Shown piece after piece: positions 21,732 through 33,669 of a DNA stretch of 64,000 nt. Each line of letters begins with the position of its first letter. Position 1 is the first letter of the stretch. The translations under genes were made by a program, and so were the position numbers. The notes beneath the pieces are model-generated. The model had not been told where the DNA came from. It saw only the letters and a program-made list of their open reading frames with translations, and searched no databases. Source of the stretch: Mesorhabditis belari (lineage: Eukaryota > Nematoda > Chromadorea > Rhabditida > Rhabditidae). Location of the stretch: NCBI GenBank assembly GCA_958450365.1, contig CAUEEP010000937.1, positions 1,364,501 through 1,428,500 of the forward strand, given 5' to 3'.

Positions 21732-24700
21732 TCAATTCACCAATCCAATAGTAGCCGTAACGGTAGATTCTTCTGGAGTTTCGACAACGCTGAGCGTTGC
21801 ACTTCCGAATCGATCCGCCAGCTTGGTGTGATACACCTTCATTTCTTTCTGAAGGGTCGATTTGGTGATTTGTGGTCGATTTCGAGAAAAAAATGGGTCA
21901 TGTAAGCCATACAAGTACCAATTTTGACAATAAACAAAATTTTAAACGGAATCGAGAAAGAGGAACATGTACGCGAAAAAGAAACAGCGAAGTGCCGGAC
22001 CGGGCAACGGGTGCGCAAAAAGAAGGTCGCATTTGTCCCACCCCCGATCCGGTGGGGTAAAATTTTATATACGTTATACACGACCCCTTTTAAAGATATT
22101 CAGCCGGTTTAAGTGATTTGGTGGCAAATTCCCTTCAAATGTAAAGATATTCAATTTATTGAGGTGATTACTTAATTACGTAATTCGAGGTGATACTCGA
22201 TCAAAAACGTAACTTCTACAAAATTTTTTTATGTCATTATTAGAAATGTTGATAATATCCTAGTTGGCGGGTCCTTTTTTTTCTTCAAAACCATTTTTTG
22301 AGGTAATTTTATGTGTTGATGTGGGTCCGGCAGATGCCCAACCCACATGTGGTTTCGAAGAAAAAAGTGGTCCCCCAACTAGGATACTATCAAAAGTTTT
22401 TTTTTCAGAATGCGATATTCTGAGGTGAGCGCGCTTTCCGAGCGTGATGCGAAAGTTCTATTAACAAGAAAAACATTTTTGGGCATTTGGTTGGTTTTTG
22501 AAAGTTTACCCCGGATCTTAAAATTTTACCCCCCCATCGGCGCGAAAATGCGTTTTCTATAGGATTTTTCTGGGAGTACCTTTTTTAGATGCGGAAAATT
22601 GTGCTGATTCCGAATCTGAAGGAATTTTCCAAATCCCTCTGACAGAAATTTTTTAAATTGAGTTTTAGCAGTTTTTTGGTCATTTTGTATGGGAAATTTT
22701 GTGGTACCCTGCAGTTTGGAGCTCGTAACTCGACAACGAGGGTCTAGAACCAAAAACGAAGGAGTAGGTCTTATTCTAGAGATTCTTACGAACATTTTGA
22801 TGCAAAAATCATAAAATTTGCTCAACTCTACAAAAAGTTATAACATCTTTAAAGAAATTTTGCAAAATACACTAAAAACATCAGGGGAAACCGTGGCCGA
22901 GTGGTCTAAGGCGCGCGACGTCAATCCAGCGCAAAAGTACGGGGTTGTTGGTTCGACTCTCCCGCGCACTTCAGTCATTATTTTGCATATTCCTTAATTG
23001 TTTTGAGTGAATACGATACATAGCTACATTGTTCTTTTGAACAAAACAATTGTGCAATAGAGAATTTTTTAAATTTTCTCATTTCTTCTTTAAAAAATGT
23101 TATAACTTTTTGTAGAGTTGAGCAAATTTTATGATTTTTGCATCAAAATGTTCGTAAGAATCTCTAGAATAAGACCTACTCCTTCGTTTTTGGTTCTAGA
23201 CCCTCGTTGTCGAGTTACGAGCTCCAAACTGCAGGGTACCACAAAATTTCCCATACAAAATGACCAAAAAACTGCTAAAACTCAATTTAAAAAATTTCTG
23301 TCAGAGGGATTTGGAAAATTCCTTCAGATTCGGAATCAGCACAATTTTCCGCATCTAAAAAAGGTACTCCCAGAAAAATCCTATAGAAAACGCATTTTTG
23401 CCTTATTTCGCGCCGATGTGCCCCCCCGGATATTGAAAGACCCCCCGGATACTCCACAAGTACCCGATTTTCTAAAAGAATCAATTTTAAAGGAATGGGA
23501 GGAAGGGGCGGAAAGGCAGACGCCGTCTCGAGTACGGTAGTTTAGGTGTATTATAGAATTTAGGATTGGAATGTTGCCTACCCGTACTTGAACTGTGGGA
23601 ATTGCGGGTTTTACTCTTTTATGATTTGTTGCTAGTGAAAAGTTATGCAATAATCCGCTTTTTTGACCAGCTTTTTGCTTAATAATCAGCTTTTTGACAA
23701 AAGATTCCAGCTTTGGAATAAACTATTTCAAGCAGTCATGATTTTCATGGGCTCAAATCATAAAAAGCTGATCATAAAAAGCTATTTCATTAAGAAATCC
23801 CAGGCTTTATTGCTTCAAATTATCAAAATTCAAAAAACATTAATAAAAATTCACTGAAATCTTTGAATAGAATGATTCAAAAAAATATCGAGCTAATAGA
23901 ACTTTGGCTTAAAAGAACATCAAGGTTGTTGACTCAACGATCTAAGTTTCTCCATTTCTCCATTTCATTTCATGTCAAATAAAAAAGTTGCCTGTTATTA
24001 GCCTAAGCTAGCTGTCAATCTTAAGATTATACCGTAAATACTGTAACAGTACCCCACCCCCATAATGACGGTGCGGAGTGATGCGTAGTCTAGCTTTGAA
24101 CGAGTTTTTCTCGACATTGATTTATGCTACAATGCGCGCTTAGGTATCAAAAAATAGCTGAAATTCAGGGCTATTTTTGATACCTGAGCGCGCATTGTAG
24201 CATAAACCAGTGTCGAGAAACATTCGTTCAAAGCTAGACTACGCAACGCTCCGCACCGTCATTATGGGGGTGGGGTACTATTACAGTATTTACGGTAACT
24301 TTTCATTCTAACCAAACAGAAACGGGAGAAATTTATATGAATTAGCCATTTCATATTCATTGACATATTCATATTAAAAACTCACGTGATTTGTTGATTT
24401 CATAAGGCATCCATTGCCTATAAACTCCATGACCCTAAAACGACGGTGTTGATGGGATTTTTTTGCTTTCTATAGGTTTGCAATTAAGATTTGAATTAAG
24501 TTTTTCAATTTGGAGCTAATTTGAATTTGGATAGCTTTAACTTTAATTGATAAAAGCTTTAAAAAGAAAACTTGGCTAGCAAATGCTCTGAGAAACTTTT
24601 GATAGCTCTAGAATCTAACCAGCAAATGCTATCTCCCGATAGCTCTAGAATCTAATCATTTATGATAGTGAAAACGTGATTTCTGCTCTTTATCTTATTT

Positions 24701-26548
24701 TTAATAGCTTACTGATAAATAAAGCCTTATGTTGACTGATAAATAAAGCCTTAAGTTGACTTTAGAGATTTCATACTTCATAGATCTCTCGATATGGCGA
24801 TAAAAGGACCATCCACTCAGTCATTCCGATCTTCATGTCGAACAATTCGTCGGAAGACTTTTTCTAAAATTGGGGAAATGAAAATTTTGATGATTGTTTA
24901 TCAGAAAATCTTGCTAATTGTACACTTTGTTTATCCTTTAAAATCAGTGCAAATTAAAGAAAGATTACGATATTTTCGTCCAGTTTATCTGAACCAATTT
25001 GACCGATAAACAAGCGTAGTACAAAGTAAATTGTTCTTTGTGCTCAAAAATCTAAGCACAAATCCCTTGCTAGCGCACTGAACTCTTGACACCGTATCAA
25101 GCTTCAAAAAGAAAATAGAGAATTAGGTGCACCAGAAGCAATGCGTTTACAAATTCGAGCACAACTTTGTTCAACTTACATGAATTTCTCGTAGCTCTTT
25201 CAGTTCGACCCTCAGCTGATCCCTTTCTTGCTGAAAATGAGAGTTTCTCTAGAATATATTACTCTAATAGATAAAAAAAAAAGTAAATACTCTAATAGAA
25301 GCCCTATAGGAGCGTCGCGTAGTCTAAGTTTACACTCAAACAAACGCTCAATCTCAACACAACACTGTTTCTGCGCGCTTGGGTATCATCATTTTTTTTC
25401 TAAGCGCTGGTTAATGCTAAAAATATGTGTTATATCTCAAAAAATCACTCATTCTCTCTACTTTAATTTGGTACCTAAGCGCGTAAAAACAGACGTACTG
25501 GTGTCGAGATATGAGCGTTTGTTTGAGGGTAAACTATAGACAGGGCTTCTATTAAAGTATTTACGGTAGGTTGAGGAAAAATAATGCGCGTTTTTAGGTG
25601 TAACAATTATTGCATTCTATGAGGCTCTAGAGGCTCTAGAAGCTCTAGATAAGTTCTAGAGACGCAAGTACACTTGCTTATCGATCTCATCGATACAAAC
25701 GGCAAGTTCATGTTTGACCGCTCAGATCTTGGTTTCTAGAGCAGCTATCAATCTGAAAAGTGTTTCATTGGAAAGCCAAGAATGTCAGCTTTTCATTACT
25801 ATCTCACACATAGCAAACTCTCGTGGGTGAGTGCCTTAAAAAGTTACTTAGTTATCGATCGAAGTTACTTAATTATCGATTTACTTAGCTATCAATGCTT
25901 ATCGATACTCAAATATCGAAAGCTTATCGATATCGATAATCTTATCGCTTATCGATACTTTCGATATCGATAAGTATCAATAAAGGTTTTAAGGTGCTTA
26001 CTCATTACAAATCGCTATGTAAAATAGCAATCAAAAGCTGATATTCTTGACTTTCCAAAACAAAACTTTCCGAAACAATTTCCTAGAACAGCTGCTGTTC
26101 TAGAAGCTGAGATCTGAACGGGCAAACATCAGCATGCCATTTCGATAATATCGATAAGCAAGTCTAGACCCAAATCCCTGATTTCATTAATGAAAAATTG
26201 AGGATTTTTGGAGCCAAAATAGCCGCTTTTTTTGACTTGAGCATGATTTTTTGAATTTTTCTTTGAAAATTAAAAGATATTCAATTTCCACTTTTTTTTC
26301 CGTTTGCAAGCCTGCTTCTGACATTTTCTGACATTCAATTTCAGAAAATTGTAAAATTTCTGACATTTTTGCAAGCTCGCAAGGGATGAGTCAAGAGTCA
26401 TGAGTGAATCATGAGTGTTGGGTTGAATTTCAATTTCAATTCCTGATGCTAAATTCAAAACGCGCATTATTTTCTCCTCAAATCAAAAAAATGTTTATAC
26501 CAAGATTTCCAGATCAAGTTCGCTTGGCGATTTCGATTTCGAAGCAAC
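21732..26548 (-). CDS. possible coiled-coil protein, 3' exons
   Basis: Three minus-strand exons all begin and end in phase 0 and join into one sensible sequence: 26501-26548 (VASKSKSPSELDLEIL), 25180-25230 (QERDQLRVELKELREIH) and 21732-21848 (KEMKVYHTKLADRFGSA and on to TIGLVN, stop). The middle has a heptad-like Leu/Glu/Arg pattern. Acceptors are TTTTCAG, CGTTTTAG and CCCTTCAG, and donors are GTAAGT and GTATAA. The introns (1.3 and 3.3 kb) are filled with inverted repeats. The 5' end was not found. I do not recognise the family, and chance assembly of short exons remains possible. Confidence 0.4.
22009..22045. mobile_element. remnant end of the hAT-like MITE
   Basis: Only the right end of the family at 12007 and 18116 remains: GGTGCGCAAAAAGAAGGTCG followed by CATTTGTCCCACCCCC. 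No facing arm was found nearby, so this is a truncated copy. Confidence 0.75.
22530..23395. repeat. long inverted repeat with about 300-bp arms
   Basis: 22530-22855 and 23090-23395 are almost perfect reverse complements. The arms encode an identical peptide frame in both directions, which is a consequence of the inversion and not evidence of a gene. The 230-bp loop holds a degenerate tRNA-like sequence. No clear transposon ends were recognised. Confidence 0.9.
22885..22974 (+). pseudogene. degenerate tRNA-like sequence (type II, Ser/Leu-like)
   Basis: The A-box region GTGGCCGAGTGGTCTAAGGC and the B-box GGTTCGACTC are present and about the right distance apart. The 5' and 3' acceptor strands do not pair and no clean anticodon stem forms, so this is unlikely to be a working tRNA. 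Confidence 0.6.
24030..24297. mobile_element. palindromic MITE with TACCGTAAATACTGTA ends
   Basis: Arms of about 125 bp face each other. The element starts TACCGTAAATACTGTAACAG and ends with TATTTACGGTA. A GTACCCCACCCCCATAATGA motif lies just inside each end. It shares its terminal motif with 25281, 48570 and 49711. Confidence 0.85.
25281..25567. mobile_element. related palindromic MITE (TAAATACTCTAATAG ends)
   Basis: Left end GTAAATACTCTAATAGAAGC and right end GGGCTTCTATTAAAGTATTT then ACGGTA are inverted. The arms include CTCAAACAAACGCTCA and its complement. It has the same terminal motif family as 24030. Confidence 0.75.
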
Positions 26549-26624
26549 CTAAAACGAATTCTTATAGAAAATGGTGTTCATGAAATTCGAATTAGGTTGT
26601 TTACGTGTACTTTTACGTAGCTAG

Positions 26625-26865
26625 CTCAATAATTAGACTATCTCGAGCTAGCTCAACAATTAGACTACCTCGAGCTAGCTCAATAATTAGACTATCTCGA
26701 GCTAGCTCAATAATTAAACTATCTCGAGCTAGCTCAATAATTAGACTATCTCGAGCTAGCTCAATCATTAGACTACCTCGAGCTAGCTCAAGCATTAGAC
26801 TACCTCGAGCTAGCTCAATAATTAGACTATCTCGAGCTAGCTCAATAATTAGACTATCTCGTAAA
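26625..26865. repeat. 30-bp minisatellite (CTCGAGCTAGCTCAA)
   Basis: About eight copies of a unit made of the palindrome CTCGAGCTAGCTC plus AATAATTAGACTA. It is open on both strands only because the unit length is a multiple of three. Confidence 0.9.
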
Positions 26866-26869
26866 TCAG

Positions 26870-27920
26870 CAATAGATTCAGCAATAGATTTAGCAATAGA
26901 ATCAGCATTTAAGTATTTTGTTTACATCTATTTGTTTACAACTTTTAAATCCATACCTTTCGGTTTCTATATTCTTGATGTCCGTTTTGGTGAAGTGTGC
27001 CATTTGACGATGACGGGCCGGCCTGCATTCTAGAATTGAAAAAATGATAAAAGGAAAGAAAAGAAAGAAAAGAAAAAGAAAAATGATCAAAATACAATAA
27101 CTGTCAAAAGAAAAAGTTAAAATACATAGCTTTAATGTAATCTTTGAGCAAAAAACCAAAAAGTAACAGTGCAAAGAGAACGGGGAAATTTTCATGTAAA
27201 GGTATCTCAAGGTATATCAAGGTATATCAATAAAGGTACTATTTGGTTATCAAGCCAGTCTTATTTCAACCTCAAATCGGTACTATATTTAGTTAAATGT
27301 TAATGAAATAAATACTAATGAAATAAATACTAATGAACTAAATACTAATGAAATAAATATTAAATAAACTTATTGGAAAAATAAATGGAAAGTCTATAAA
27401 AATTTCAAAAAAAGCCAGCTGTAACAGCTGGCTTGTTGGGGGAATTGGAGAAATTTAAATGCTATCTTCTAATAGTACCTGTTGTAGCCATGAAAGATGA
27501 TGTGTTTTTAAACTATTTCTTTAGATACACAATTTTTCTAATCACGCACGAAAGCGCAAACAAAACAGCGCAAACAAAACAGAGCTTAGGCTGGCTAGTA
27601 GATTGTAATTTTTAATGAAAAATTCCCGCTAGCCAATTTTTAATGAAACTGTTGCGCACTACAACAAAAGCTTTATAGAATTTATAGGGTTTTTACGCTT
27701 ACGTAAGGTCTAAGAGGGATCTTGAAGTGAAACATTGTGTGAATTGAAAGGGAAAAGGAAGAGACACACCTTTCCCACAAAAACATCCGTCGATAGGAGT
27801 TTGGTGGTGCTTTGGCTATTGGTGTGGGGGAAAAGAGGCTTTGACAAAACGGTGGAACGTTTTATTAATAAGATTTCTATCTTCACTTGTTATAAGTTTG
27901 TATACTTTATTCTTTTTTTC
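26870..27920. other. no gene recognised; AT-rich spacer and short repeats
   Basis: The region holds an A-rich AAAGAAAGAAAAG run near 27050, short AATGAAATAAATACT repeats (27300-27360) and unique AT-rich sequence. The LITAF-like promoter should lie at its right end. No further coding signal was seen. Confidence 0.5.
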
Positions 27921-27926
27921 CAGGTC

Positions 27927-30760
27927 ATGGAGAACAAAGCAGCCGAGGCGTACGCAGCTCCGCCTAGCTATGAAGAGGTCAGTGTTCTGTTCTGTTCTGT
28001 TCTGTGTTCTGTTCTGTGTTCTGTTCTGTGTTCTGTTCTGTTCTGTTTTTTGTGCTTAAATGTAAACCCATCCCTTCTGGTGCACCGAATTCTTCATTTT
28101 CTTATGTGAAGAAATGAAGAATTCAGTATTCAATAAGCCAAAAAGTGCCAAAAATGGCAAATTGGCAATTTGACTTGAGCTCATTCAAGAGCTTGTAAAA
28201 TGAGTTGTATAATTCCAATCGAGAACTTCTTTATAGATAAATAATGCCAAGATTCAGGGCTTTATTTTTCTAAATAACACTTGGCACTTTAGTGATTGGT
28301 CAGGCGTTTGTCAGCAAGTTTTCCAAAAAGTGTCGCCATAATTGGCGATCACCCTGTAGTTTGCCTTACTTTTATCTGCAAATATCTGTCTCTGAGTATC
28401 TAGAAAGATCTAGAAAGATTAACGCGAAGGTGATATTATTAACAAACTCATCATTCTAGGCACAGGAACAGAATCGTGCCAATGAGGTTCGCGCAAATCC
28501 CGTGATCGGTCCAGCTGGATACCCTGTACAACCACCGGCTCCCTATGTCTTCCAGGGCACCACCACTGTACCTCCACCATTGGGTAGGTTTCATTTGAAA
28601 AGTAAAGCAAGATAAAGCAAGATAAAGCAAGATATAAAGCAAGATATAAAGCAAGCAAGCAAAGTTTTACGGTTAGCTAGTGAAAAGCTAGTAGTAGCCA
28701 GAAGAAGAGCTGGAATGTTTTAAACAAGTCAAGGCATCTGTCAGTTAGATCAGGCCAGACTAAAGCCAGGTTAGGCTAAAGCCAGGTTAGGCTAAAGCCA
28801 GGTTAGGCTAAAGCCAGGTTAGACTAAAGCCAGGTTAGGCTAAAGCCAGGTTAGGCTAAAGCCAGGTTAGGCTAAAGCCAGGTTAGACTAAAGCCAGGTT
28901 ATACTAAAGCCAAACCAGATCCAGCTATGACTTCTGTCTCTAGCTTAACCAGGTGGAATTGGCCTGCCTTTTGGCTTGGTTTTAGAACATCTCATCTCAT
29001 CTGGTCTGACTTTTTGAGTCAGTCAGTGAATAAACTAGGCCAGTCAGTTTACGAATCAGAAATGTTTCAAACAAGGTCTTTAGTTCTGTCTTTAGTTCTA
29101 GGATCTGTCTTCTTCTTCTTTAAGCCCTTAGTTTAGTAGAGAAAGTCTGAGTTTCATAGTTTCATAGTTTCATAGTTTCCTTGTTTCCTTGTTTCCTAGT
29201 TTCCTAGTTTCATAGTTTCATAGTTTCATAGTTTCATAGTTTCATAGTTTCATAGTTTCATAGTTTCCTAGTTTCATAATATTTCCCAGGCGGTGCCCCA
29301 GCAGCTCCGATCCTTCTCCAAGCACGGACCTCTGTCTATGGAGCGATGCCGGTCGAAATCGATTGTCCACATTGTCAGGTAAAAGAAATAAAGATTTTGA
29401 ATGACTAAAGCAATTCTAAAAGGGGTATATTGTCATATTTTGGCATATTTTGCCGCGTCCCGGTACAGTACAAATTCGGTTAGCCCATAAGTAATCATTT
29501 CAAATTTCAAATAGAAATATTGATTCAAAAAAGCCATCAATTAAAATATTTTCTGTGTTTGTCGATAGCTTGTGCCCGTTAGATTTCCGTTAGACTTTGT
29601 AAATGAATTGTTATATAGGTATCCTTTTTTTGGTAAAAGGCGAATTCCTCTCTCTTAAATATTCTTTGTTTTCGAGTCAAACTAGTTCTGTACCCATTTT
29701 TTGGCATCTTTTCTATCTTCAAAGCGTTCTCTAGGAAATTTTCACATCAGAACCAATAAATGGTAAGCTGATCTGGGGTATATGCTGAGTAGGCGAGAAG
29801 TTTTTAGACAAAACTCTTGATTATAGAGCGTGGCAGTTCAGCAGTGCATTGTCATGCTGAAATAGGACTTTTTTCAGATTGATTGTGGGAGATTTGATAC
29901 GTGACTTTCTTTTAAATAGATCTCTTTGGGCAGAAATGCAGGCCTGGTGAAATTTGGGAAAGATTGTGGGACATTTGATAGGCGCCGCGCTTCTTTGCCA
30001 TTGGCTCGACTTTGAGCTCAAATATCTTGGCTTTGGATTGCTCAGTTTAAACATTTTTGGTATCATTGGATACGTCACGTCTTTCTCTATCGATTAGTAT
30101 AAAAGCTGTTTTAATTGGACAATCCAAAGCCAAGATATGTTGCTTGTATGGAAGGTCCGTCGCCCCGCTCCCTTTGTCATTGGCACTCTAACTTTAAGCT
30201 CAAATATCTTGGCTTTGGGTTGTTCAGTTTAAATACTTTTTTACTAATCGATAGAGAAAGAATTGGCGCATCCCACGGTACCAAGACTATTTAAATTGAA
30301 CAATCCAAAGCCAAGATATTTGAGCTCAAAGTTGAGCCGATGGGAAAGAAGCGGGCGCGTATAAAAAGTGTAACATATTCTGGCTATCGTACTCTGAAAC
30401 ACCAGCAAAATGCCTAAACTGACTGACTGACTCACTTTCAGGCTCACATCATCACGCACATTGAACGCGTTGCCGGTATCTTGCCTTGGATCATTTTCTC
30501 CGTTTGCATCATTCTCGGCTTTTTCCTCTTTGGAATCCCCTGGTTAGTTTTAGAGGAGTTCTAAAGCCGTTCTAAAGCCGTTCTAAAGCTGTTCTAAAGC
30601 CGTTCTAAAGCCGTTCTAAAGCCAAAATTGGTAGACACAATGAAATCAATTTCTTTTCAGGTGTTTCTGCTGTATCCCGTTTTGTTTGGAGCCGTGTCTC
30701 GACGTGGTTCACTTGTGCCCATGCTGTAAACGACATTTGGGACGCTTTTCACGAGTTTAA
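27927..30760 (+). CDS. LITAF: LITAF-like zinc-binding membrane protein
   Basis: LITAF/SIMPLE proteins are monotopic membrane proteins of late endosomes/lysosomes. Exons 27927-27977, 28460-28583, 29290-29378, 30442-30542 and 30661-30760 keep phase and give about 154 aa. The N-terminus is Pro-rich with PPSYEE near residue 12, a PPxY-type site that in the family binds WW-domain ubiquitin ligases. The LITAF domain follows: CPHC (84-87), HIITHIERVAGILPW, a hydrophobic segment (IIFSVCIILGFFLFGIPW) that dips into the membrane, a Cys-rich CFCCIPFCLEPC, and HLCPCCKRHLGRF (CPCC 141-144) completing the zinc site. All four conserved Cys positions are present. ATG stands 3 nt after a TTTCCAG acceptor. Introns 1-3 contain separate tandem repeats and intron 3 a mariner-derived palindrome. 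Confidence 0.95.
27978..28047. repeat. TTCTGTTCTGTG microsatellite at the first LITAF donor
   Basis: Runs of GTTCTGTTCTGT start only a few bases after the donor of exon 1, so the tandem array touches the splice site. Confidence 0.9.
28740..28915. repeat. 16-bp minisatellite (GGCTAAAGCCAGGTTA)
   Basis: About ten tandem copies with rare G/A changes, inside LITAF intron 2. A second intron-2 array of GTTTCATA units follows at 29150-29278 and runs up to the acceptor of exon 3. Confidence 0.92.
29750..30365. mobile_element. mariner transposase fragment joined to a palindromic MITE
   Basis: 29821-29960 on the minus strand encodes [14 protein letters not shown], the second catalytic-Asp segment of mariner transposases (HDNARPHTA in intact copies). 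Adjacent palindromic units use TTTGAGCTCAAAGTTGAGCC, AATCCAAAGCCAAGATAT and CGATAGAGAAAG blocks in both orientations, edged by GACATTTGATA and GCGGG. The same combination recurs at 38735-39740. It lies in LITAF intron 3. Confidence 0.7.
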
Positions 30761-30774
30761 ATACTAAAAACTTA

Positions 30775-31180
30775 AACATTGACACTACAAACTACAAGCC
30801 CAGACCTACAAACCCTTGTAGAAAAGCGCAGAATAGATATTTTTGAGAACTTTTTTTTACTAAAAAATTAGGCAAACTTTAGGCTTTCGAATGACACCAA
30901 AATCAAGCGAAATTAGGTTTTCGGTGATGAGATACAACGTTTTCTTTCAGGTTTCTAGACAAATAGCTATAAATGGTTGGTTCTTGGAATAAAAAAGGAT
31001 TAATTAACTTGATTTTGGTGTCATTCGAAAGCCTAAAGTTTGGCTAATTTTTTTAGTAAAAAAAGTTTTCAAAAATCTTCATTTTGTGAGTTTCTACAAG
31101 GGTTTGTAGTTTGTAGTTTGAGCTGGAGCTTGTAGTCTGTAGTTTGAGCTTTTAGCTTGTAGTTTGTAGTGTCAATGTCT
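30775..31180. repeat. inverted repeat just downstream of LITAF
   Basis: GACACTACAAACTACAAGCC at 30780 and its complement near 31160 bracket arms sharing ATTAGGCAAACTTTAGGCTT and GGTGTCATTCGAAAGCC. The centre is about 90 bp. The start is within 20 bp of the LITAF stop, so the transcript 3' end may lie inside it. Confidence 0.8.
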
Positions 31181-31808
31181 ACAACTTACTCCTCAAAAAC
31201 CCTGTACTACTTAATTTTACAAATGAAATTTGCTGATCTAGATTTAGCTTTTGAAAACAGTTGATTTTAATTTTAAAAAGTGCTGACTTCGTGTTGATTT
31301 CGATTGTGATTTGAGAAAAATCCTTCTTTCTAATGAAATATAGAGATTTCCTTGTAAATTTTCTCTATTTAAGGTGTACTTTGAGGTGAAACTTGCAAAC
31401 GCATCTTTCTGGTGCACTCATTTCTTCATAGCAAGCCATTGGCGGAAGAAAAATGAGCAATTTCGCACCAGAAATGATGGGTTTTTGCAGTGGCACATTT
31501 GTAAATCAGTCAGCTTGTACATTGTACATTGTACATGACAATACAAAACTTGTTTAGATAACCCTTTCAGCCATGATCCTTGCCTTGATAAAGTTCTGTG
31601 TTTTTTCGGTTTGAAAATCTCGCATAATGATACGATTTTTGAAATGGGTGCTGGTCGGTGAATGAATCTTTTCAGTTTAGAAGATGAAAATGCACTTTCA
31701 GCATGATAATTGACTAGCTTATGATAAAGTACAATGCGGATTTGTACGGGCTTCGGATTTGTACGGCTTTGTACGGGCATAACAGCCCCTTTGCGGCAAT
31801 GTGACACG

Positions 31809-31896
31809 CCTCGCTGTAGCTCATTGGTAGAGTGTTCGCCCGGTAAGCGAACGCTCTACGAATGGGTCGCTGGTCCGAATCCCGGCCTCGACCTCG
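31809..31896 (+). pseudogene. tRNA-like sequence (GGT anticodon position, degenerate)
   Basis: GTAGCTCATTGGTAGAGTG is a clear A-box/D-arm, GTTCGC-CCGGTAA-GCGAAC forms an anticodon-like hairpin, and GGTCCGAATCCCGG is B-box-like. The acceptor strands do not pair and the T stem has mismatches, so this is called a pseudogene. Confidence 0.5.
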
Positions 31897-32299
31897 ACTC
31901 GACTTGTATTCCCAAACCTATAAAAATCAATAACCTATACCTATAACCTATAAAAGTAGTGTCCAACTTGGGCAAGGTATGGTAACAATGGAATAACTGC
32001 TACAACAATGGAATAACTGCATCAGGTAGATTACTTGGTACAATAGCCCTAAGTAAGATTAACATTACTCGTTGTGATGACTCTTAAATACATCTATTGA
32101 GATGAACAATGTGGTACAATACAAGTACAGTACAGTACAATACCAGTACAATACCAGTACAGTACAGTGCAATACAAGCACAACCCCTAAATATAGGAAA
32201 AAGCCATAATCAATGAATGGAAAAAAGCCATATATTTAAAAAGCCATATATTTAAAAAGCCATATATATAAAGCCATATATGAGAAAAAGAACCAATAA

Positions 32300-32375
32300 T
32301 CTACCCGGCGGGGATTGAACCCTTGACCTCTCGACCAAGATACAAGCCTCTTAGCCACTCGACCATGGCCGCCTC
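32300..32375 (-). pseudogene. tRNA-like sequence, minus strand
   Basis: On the minus strand GGCCATGGTCGAGTGGCTAA (A-box) and GGTTCAATCCCCGCC (B-box) are about 45 bp apart. The acceptor ends are not complementary. Confidence 0.5.
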
Positions 32376-32489
32376 TGGAATCCAATACCACATTTAGATC
32401 TTTGTCAAGAAAGCAACATTCTCGACAAAAACGCTTTTAAAATTTGGGCATCTACTCGGAGCTAAAAGGCCTCTTTTGCACTCGGTAAA

Positions 32490-32562
32490 ATGTGCCCCAA
32501 TGGCCTAGTGAGTAGCACGCTGGCACAGCGAGCTTTCTCTTTCGGGTTCAATTCCGATCTCC
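32490..32562 (+). pseudogene. tRNA-like sequence, plus strand
   Basis: TGGCCTAGTGAGTAGCACGC resembles an A-box and GGGTTCAATTCCGATC a B-box. No acceptor-stem pairing is seen. Confidence 0.45.
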
Positions 32563-32699
32563 ACTTTTTGCTTTTTGCTTGCTTTCAAAAAATTCTTTTA
32601 AATTTCTTATAAATATATGTCGCAGTCGCTCGTGATTTTCAGCTGTTAGTGATTGAATCACCATCGGCTAGCCGAAACATGTCTTTTTTTAAAATTTAA

Positions 32700-33250
32700 A
32701 ACAGTGCCACTCATTCCATCTTTTAGACCCAAACTATTACTTTCTTCGGTGTTTTAATGAGTAGTTTTAATGTTTTAATGAGTTTTAATTTAATTTTTCA
32801 ATCGTTTCTTCTTTTCGATTTATCTAGTGTATCTGCTTTTCTGGTTATTTTTTTTAGAAATGGAAAGTAAATTTGTCGATCACCTTATGCAACATCAATC
32901 TAGGAAGAAATACAATTGGATTCCTGATGCCAACGCCGAAATGCCGAAACGCCGAAATGGTGAAAACCCTCAAACAAATAACCAGTGAAGATACGAAAGG
33001 AAAAAGGACTCCTGAAGAAATGAATTTGTTGGCGCGCTTTACTTTGCGGAAGGAAAACGATCTGGACATCATCTACAACATTGGAAGAACCGAATAAATG
33101 AAACGAGTGATCATCAACGAAATGAAACGAGTCATCAAGGAAAATCTCTTTGAACTGTTGATGAAAACAGGATCATGGACACGGACAAAAGGAGACATCA
33201 TTTCGCTCAGCAGTCAGCGCCGAATCTCTCACCGGATCTCAAGGTATTTT
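32700..33250 (+). pseudogene. integrase-type element, copy A (broken)
   Basis: A homologue of the copy at 33670-34530. From ATG at 32861 it gives MESKFVDHLMQHQSRKKYNWIPD, then changes frame; KGKRTPEEMNLLARFTL and DIIYNIGRTE appear in a different frame. The zinc-binding part is almost absent, so the copy is disrupted. Confidence 0.75.
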
Positions 33251-33429
33251 TTTGTAGCGTTTGTTTAATTGCTTTTGTTTAGGGCACAAGCACTGTGAGT
33301 GTACAAATGGTTTTGTGCGTACAAAAGTGCGTTTTTTTTAATGAAACATTTGGAATACAATGCAGATTTATCTCACATGCAAATAAAAAAGTTAGGTTAA
33401 TAGGACCAAATATTTTAACACCTCGGGAG

Positions 33430-33640
33430 GTAACTTCTGTTGTCAAATTGTTGCCTTCTGTTGCCAAATTGTTGCCTTCTGTTGTCAAATTGTTGCCTTC
33501 TGTTGTCAAATTGTTGCCTTCTGTTGTCAAATTGCTGCCTTCTATTGTCAAATTGCTGCCTTCTATTGTCAAACTGTTGCCTTCTGTTGTCAAATTGTTG
33601 CCTTTTGTTGTCAAATTGTTGCCTTCTGTTGTCAAATCTT
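33430..33640. repeat. 21-bp minisatellite (TGTTGCCTTCTGTTGTCAAAT)
   Basis: Ten nearly identical units stand between the two integrase-fragment copies. The unit is a multiple of three, so the array is open in several frames on both strands and is not a gene. Confidence 0.95.
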
Positions 33641-33669
33641 TTTAAAAAGATGTTTTCGAAAAAAAAATT

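Noticed and set aside
22526..23540. Identical predicted peptides on opposite strands (starting MSKFYDFCIKMFVR)
   Set aside because: Explained by the inverted repeat. The frame has no family match and differs from known transposases.
31809..31896. Functional tRNA-Thr
   Set aside because: The acceptor strands do not pair and the T stem is mismatched; kept only as a tRNA-like pseudogene.
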